Origin: Verrucomicrobia subdivision 3 bacterium UBA693
Lineage (GTDB): Bacteria > Verrucomicrobiota > Verrucomicrobiia > Limisphaerales > UBA8199
Assembly (NCBI GenBank): GCA_002298785.1
Contig: DBMR01000063.1
Location: forward strand, 1-8,587
Direction of reading: 5' to 3'
DNA: 8,587 bases
The first letter of the stretch is position 1. Each line of letters begins with the position of its first letter. Under the pieces are notes generated by a model. The model did no database searches. It saw only the letters and a program-made list of their open reading frames with translations, and had not been told where the DNA came from. This document shows, one piece after another, positions 6,353-8,587 of the stretch. The position numbers were made by a program, and so were the translations under genes.

Positions 6353-7258
6353 ATGAAAACTTCGAACTGCACTCGCCGTGAATTTCTTCGCAACTCAATT
6401 ACCGCCACCAGCGCGCTCGTGCTCGGCGCCAGCCCGCTCTTAAGCGCCCGGGCGGTTGTCTCGAAACGCACCGCCGTGGACCAGGTGCCGCTGGGCCAGA
6501 CGGGGATCAAGATCAGCCGGCTGGGAATGGGCACCGGCAGCAGCAGCGGTCAGGTGCAATTTGACCTGGGCCGCGAAGGTTTCAATAGCCTGGTTAAATA
6601 CGCTTACGACCAGGGCATTACCTATTTCGACTGCTCCCAGACTTACCGGACGTTCGAGTGGATTGGCGGCGCGATCAAAGGTCTGCCGCGCGAAAAACTG
6701 TTCATTCAATCCAAGATCCCCGGTCAGCCGGAGAAAGTGCTCGAGGCCATCGACCATCACCGCAAGGTGTTCGACACGGACTACGTCGACACCATGTTGA
6801 TCCATTGCATGATTAAGGACGGCTGGACCGAGCAATGGAAACGCATCATGGACGGCTTTGACGAAGCCAAGTCCAAAGGCTGGATCCGCAGTAAAGGTGT
6901 TTCATGTCATAGTTTGCCCGCCTTGAAAGGCGCGACCGCCACCCCCTGGGCGCAGGTCCACTTGGTCCGGGTCAACCCTCAAGGACGCCGTATCGACGGC
7001 CCGGAGGAATCCGTCTGGAACGACAAGGTTCACGATGTCGCTCCGGTCGTCGCCGAACTGAAGGCCATGAAGGCCAAAGGACGCGGTATTATCGGCATGA
7101 AAATCATTGGCAATGGCGAGTTCGTCAACGCGGAAGACCGCGAGAAATCCATTCGCTTCGCCATGTCGATGCCGGAATTGGACTCCGTGGTCATTGGTTT
7201 CAAGAACCGCGACGAGATCGACGAAGCGATCAAGCGTATGAATGCGGCACTGGCGTAG
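6353..7258 (+). CDS. Tat-exported aldo/keto reductase
   Basis: 301-residue aldo/keto reductase (TIM barrel, NAD(P)H-type oxidoreductase family) with a twin-arginine leader, TRREFLRNS (7-15). A hydrophobic segment follows to a likely cleavage site after SARA (31-34). The mature part opens with the family's VPLGQTGIKISRLGMGTG (45-62). The catalytic tetrad is readable: D93 and Y98 in YFDCSQTY (91-98), K121 in IQSKIP (118-123), H151 in TMLIHCM (147-153). The C-terminal half has GVSCHS (182-187) and SVVIGFKNRDEIDEAI (278-293), the usual closing motif. ATG 6353 is preferred because it gives a compact Tat leader. ATG 6335 (AAGG two bases upstream) and TTG 6296 are alternatives. It converges on the DCC gene with a 29-base gap. 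The physiological substrate is unknown. Confidence 0.9.
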   Translation: MKTSNCTRREFLRNSITATSALVLGASPLLSARAVVSKRTAVDQVPLGQTGIKISRLGMGTGSSSGQVQFDLGREGFNSLVKYAYDQGITYFDCSQTYRTFEWIGGAIKGLPREKLFIQSKIPGQPEKVLEAIDHHRKVFDTDYVDTMLIHCMIKDGWTEQWKRIMDGFDEAKSKGWIRSKGVSCHSLPALKGATATPWAQVHLVRVNPQGRRIDGPEESVWNDKVHDVAPVVAELKAMKAKGRGIIGMKIIGNGEFVNAEDREKSIRFAMSMPELDSVVIGFKNRDEIDEAIKRMNAALA

Positions 7259-7265
7259 CGCACAA

Positions 7266-7293
7266 CGCTGGAGCCATTGTCTTTAACTCAGCG
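7266..7293. terminator. Possible hairpin at the reductase/DCC convergent junction
   Basis: CGCTGGAG (7266-7273) can pair with CTCAGCG (7287-7293), seven pairs with one bulged G, around a 13-base loop. It spans the gap between two convergent genes and includes the stop codon of the DCC gene. No T-run follows in either direction, so a terminator role is only suggested by position. Confidence 0.22.
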
Positions 7294-7692
7294 CCCCTGC
7301 GAAAGCCGACAAAGGCCGTTGCGACAGTTTCGCCGACGGGCAAACGCGCGGTAACTGCGATCCATCGCGGTTTTCATCCCAGGTACACGCGACAGCAAAT
7401 ACAACGGCCACGCCCACCAGATTTGCCGCGCGATGTCCAATAGCGCCGCCGCTCCGCCCTTAAGCTCGCCCGTCGGATAAAGGAGACGCATTTCGGAGAG
7501 CAGTTCCTCCTCGCCCAGCTTCAATTCATCTCGCACCCACGGGGATTGCAGCGGCGCGACCTCGTAATGATGCCGCCGGAGCAGCGAACCGAAGCGTCGG
7601 ACCAGGGAGATGCAAAAGCGGCAATCTCCATCGAACAACACCCAGCCTCTCACCGCTCCAACCTCTCCAGCCTCTTGAATTCGAGTCTGCAT
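7288..7692 (-). CDS. DCC-family thiol-disulfide oxidoreductase (DUF393)
   Basis: Short thioredoxin-fold-like protein of the DCC family, named after its Asp-Cys-Cys motif; 134 residues from the ATG at 7692. The signature VLFDGDCRFC is at residues 18-27, with C24 and C27 as the redox pair. APLQSPWVRDEL (46-57), MRLLYPTGELKGGAAALLDI (68-87) and the Trp/Leu-rich segment leading to RVPGM (102-106) follow the family plan. The end SYRAFARRRNCRNGLC adds two more cysteines (123, 128). A GTG at 7719 would extend the protein by nine residues without obvious homology; neither start has a ribosome site. It converges on the aldo/keto reductase. The upstream neighbour on the same strand is 192 bases away. 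Biological partners are unknown. Confidence 0.85.
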   Translation of the reverse strand: MQTRIQEAGEVGAVRGWVLFDGDCRFCISLVRRFGSLLRRHHYEVAPLQSPWVRDELKLGEEELLSEMRLLYPTGELKGGAAALLDIARQIWWAWPLYLLSRVPGMKTAMDRSYRAFARRRNCRNGLCRLSQGR

Positions 7693-7719
7693 ATCCACGC
7701 CCAGTAGAACATTTCCCAC

Positions 7720-7884
7720 GGGTATAGGCGGGATTCAAGCCGAGCAGCCGCTTTTTCACCATCGGCCTGGCAGGTTCGCAGACCTTATCCATTACGGCAC
7801 GGGTCGCCGGCTGAATTCAGGTTTCGGGAAAACCGGCCTGCAGCGTTTAGAGCCGACCAGAGACGGCGAGTTGTCAGGTGCCAG
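7720..7884. other. Noncoding gap with clustered small inverted repeats
   Basis: This 165-base stretch separates two minus-strand genes and shows no convincing small gene, tRNA or promoter. It does contain a perfect 10-base palindrome, CTGAATTCAG (7811-7820), directly next to GGTTT-CGGGA-AAACC (7820-7834). Both are nested inside GCCGG (7806-7810) and CCGGC (7833-7837). The cluster starts about 50 bases past the repeat-protein stop, so it could be its transcript end. Confidence 0.3.
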
Positions 7885-8562
7885 TTACGGATTCTGCGAG
7901 ACCGTAAAGGGGCCACTGTCTGGCAGGGCCAACGTGAGCGCCATCGCCGCCCAACTGGTCGCGGCCGCGGACATCCACTGATCGTAACCATGCGGAAAGC
8001 CATTATCGAAAAATGGCTGGAAAGCCAGCGCCCGGGTCTTCGTGTGCCACGAACCGTCTTCCTGCTGACTATCGAGCAGGAACTTCACCCCGCGCTGATA
8101 CGCCGGATCGGTCACCGGCAGCCCCCCGATCTGGAGTGAGACCAGGCTTCTGCCCGTGGCGTAAGGGGTGCTCTGCATGGACGGCAAATCAGCCCATCCA
8201 CCGTCCGGCCGCTGTGCCGCCAATAACTCCTGCCTAGCTTTGGCAATCGCCCGCTGATCCAGACCCGCCCATGCCAGCCCCGTAAGGCGCCAACCCCGAT
8301 CCTCGTTATTGAAGGATTGCGCTTTGGCGAGCCAGGACGCGGCGAGGCGCACGGATTTCTCGCAGGCGGCCTTGCTGGTCGTCGGCGCGTATACTTGCAG
8401 CGCCCGCATGGCGAGGGCCGTCTGTGCAATGTAATCCAGGCAGATCGGCGGCCGCGTGTCCGCGTGCGGATAAGGCCATTCACCGTTCGCCTTTTGACGT
8501 GACTGAATCAACAGGGCGGCAGCATCCGTGTTGAGGTCGGCCGGATGATTCTGGGCATGCAA
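7885..8562 (-). CDS. Squalene-cyclase/prenyltransferase-repeat protein, probably N-terminally truncated
   Basis: 225-residue alpha/alpha-barrel repeat protein. QW-like repeats are visible: RQKANGEWPYP (22-32), NNEDRGWRLTGLAW (85-98), QRPDGGWADLP (117-127) and QQEDGSWHTKTRALAFQP (166-183). These are followed by FDNGFPHGYDQWMSAAATSW (185-204), a C-terminal segment I associate with larger bacterial repeat proteins. No DxDD motif of class II terpene cyclases is present, so enzymatic cyclisation should not be assumed. The frame is closed by TGA at 8571-8569, only two codons before the TTG used here. The nearest starts are TTG 8562 or CTG 8568; GGAGG lies 7 bases before the CTG. The protein begins inside a repeat-like fold, so it looks like the downstream part of a longer gene interrupted by a stop or frameshift, or a separately started C-terminal unit. 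Confidence 0.7.
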   Translation of the reverse strand: MHAQNHPADLNTDAAALLIQSRQKANGEWPYPHADTRPPICLDYIAQTALAMRALQVYAPTTSKAACEKSVRLAASWLAKAQSFNNEDRGWRLTGLAWAGLDQRAIAKARQELLAAQRPDGGWADLPSMQSTPYATGRSLVSLQIGGLPVTDPAYQRGVKFLLDSQQEDGSWHTKTRALAFQPFFDNGFPHGYDQWMSAAATSWAAMALTLALPDSGPFTVSQNP

Positions 8563-8587
8563 CCCCAGTCAGCGACCTCCGGCCGAG

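Noticed and set aside
6238..6534. N-terminal extension of the phosphoesterase by 99 residues
   Set aside because: The extension would put the twin-arginine and lipobox motifs mid-protein and overlaps the divergent reductase; the ATG at 6237 explains the leader.
7760..7790. GGTTCGCAGACC resembling a tRNA T-arm
   Set aside because: The loop does not match the TTCRA consensus and no acceptor, D or anticodon arm can be placed around it.
7526..7792. Minus-strand reading frame of 88 codons overlapping the DCC gene
   Set aside because: It runs in a different frame over the DCC signature region and has an Arg/Gly-rich translation with no domain.

Overview
The window is a gene-dense bacterial chromosomal segment of moderately high GC (about 58-60% by eye) with no RNA genes, CRISPR array, insertion sequence or phage gene. 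The style of the proteins suggests a Verrucomicrobiota-like or related soil/sediment bacterium. The pointers are two different FeoA proteins ahead of a FeoB with the FACAIPGIMATR gate, twin-arginine leaders on a metallophosphoesterase and on an aldo/keto reductase, an exported-type squalene-cyclase-repeat protein, and few Shine-Dalgarno sequences. This placement is inference from family resemblance; no marker gene is present.

Layout. Positions 84-3022 (+) hold a ferrous iron uptake operon: a cysteine-rich FeoA-like protein, a canonical FeoA, and full-length FeoB. It converges, with a 10-base gap, on a minus-strand series reading from 6237 down to 3033: a Tat/lipobox metallophosphoesterase, a GlpG-type rhomboid protease, a 50-residue single-helix membrane protein starting 4 bases after the rhomboid stop, and a CaCA-family Ca2+/H+ antiporter. 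The phosphoesterase is divergent from a Tat-exported aldo/keto reductase (6353-7258, +), with a 115-base shared upstream region. The reductase converges on a DCC-family thiol-disulfide oxidoreductase (7719-7288, -). Behind that lies a squalene/prenyltransferase-repeat protein (8562-7885, -) that appears to be the C-terminal half of something larger: an in-frame TGA sits just before its first usable start.

How the genes fit together. The feo genes form one pathway: GTP-gated Fe2+ import, with FeoA proteins as cytoplasmic partners. The minus-strand cluster shares a membrane or envelope theme but no obvious single pathway. The closest thing to a possible new unit is the rhomboid plus its tightly coupled 50-residue membrane partner. 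Its helix is followed by a Gly/Pro-rich tail and it could be a substrate or regulator of the protease. The other points worth checking are the six-cysteine FeoA, the apparently broken repeat protein, and several inverted repeats at gene junctions. I found no clear, wholly undescribed multi-gene system.
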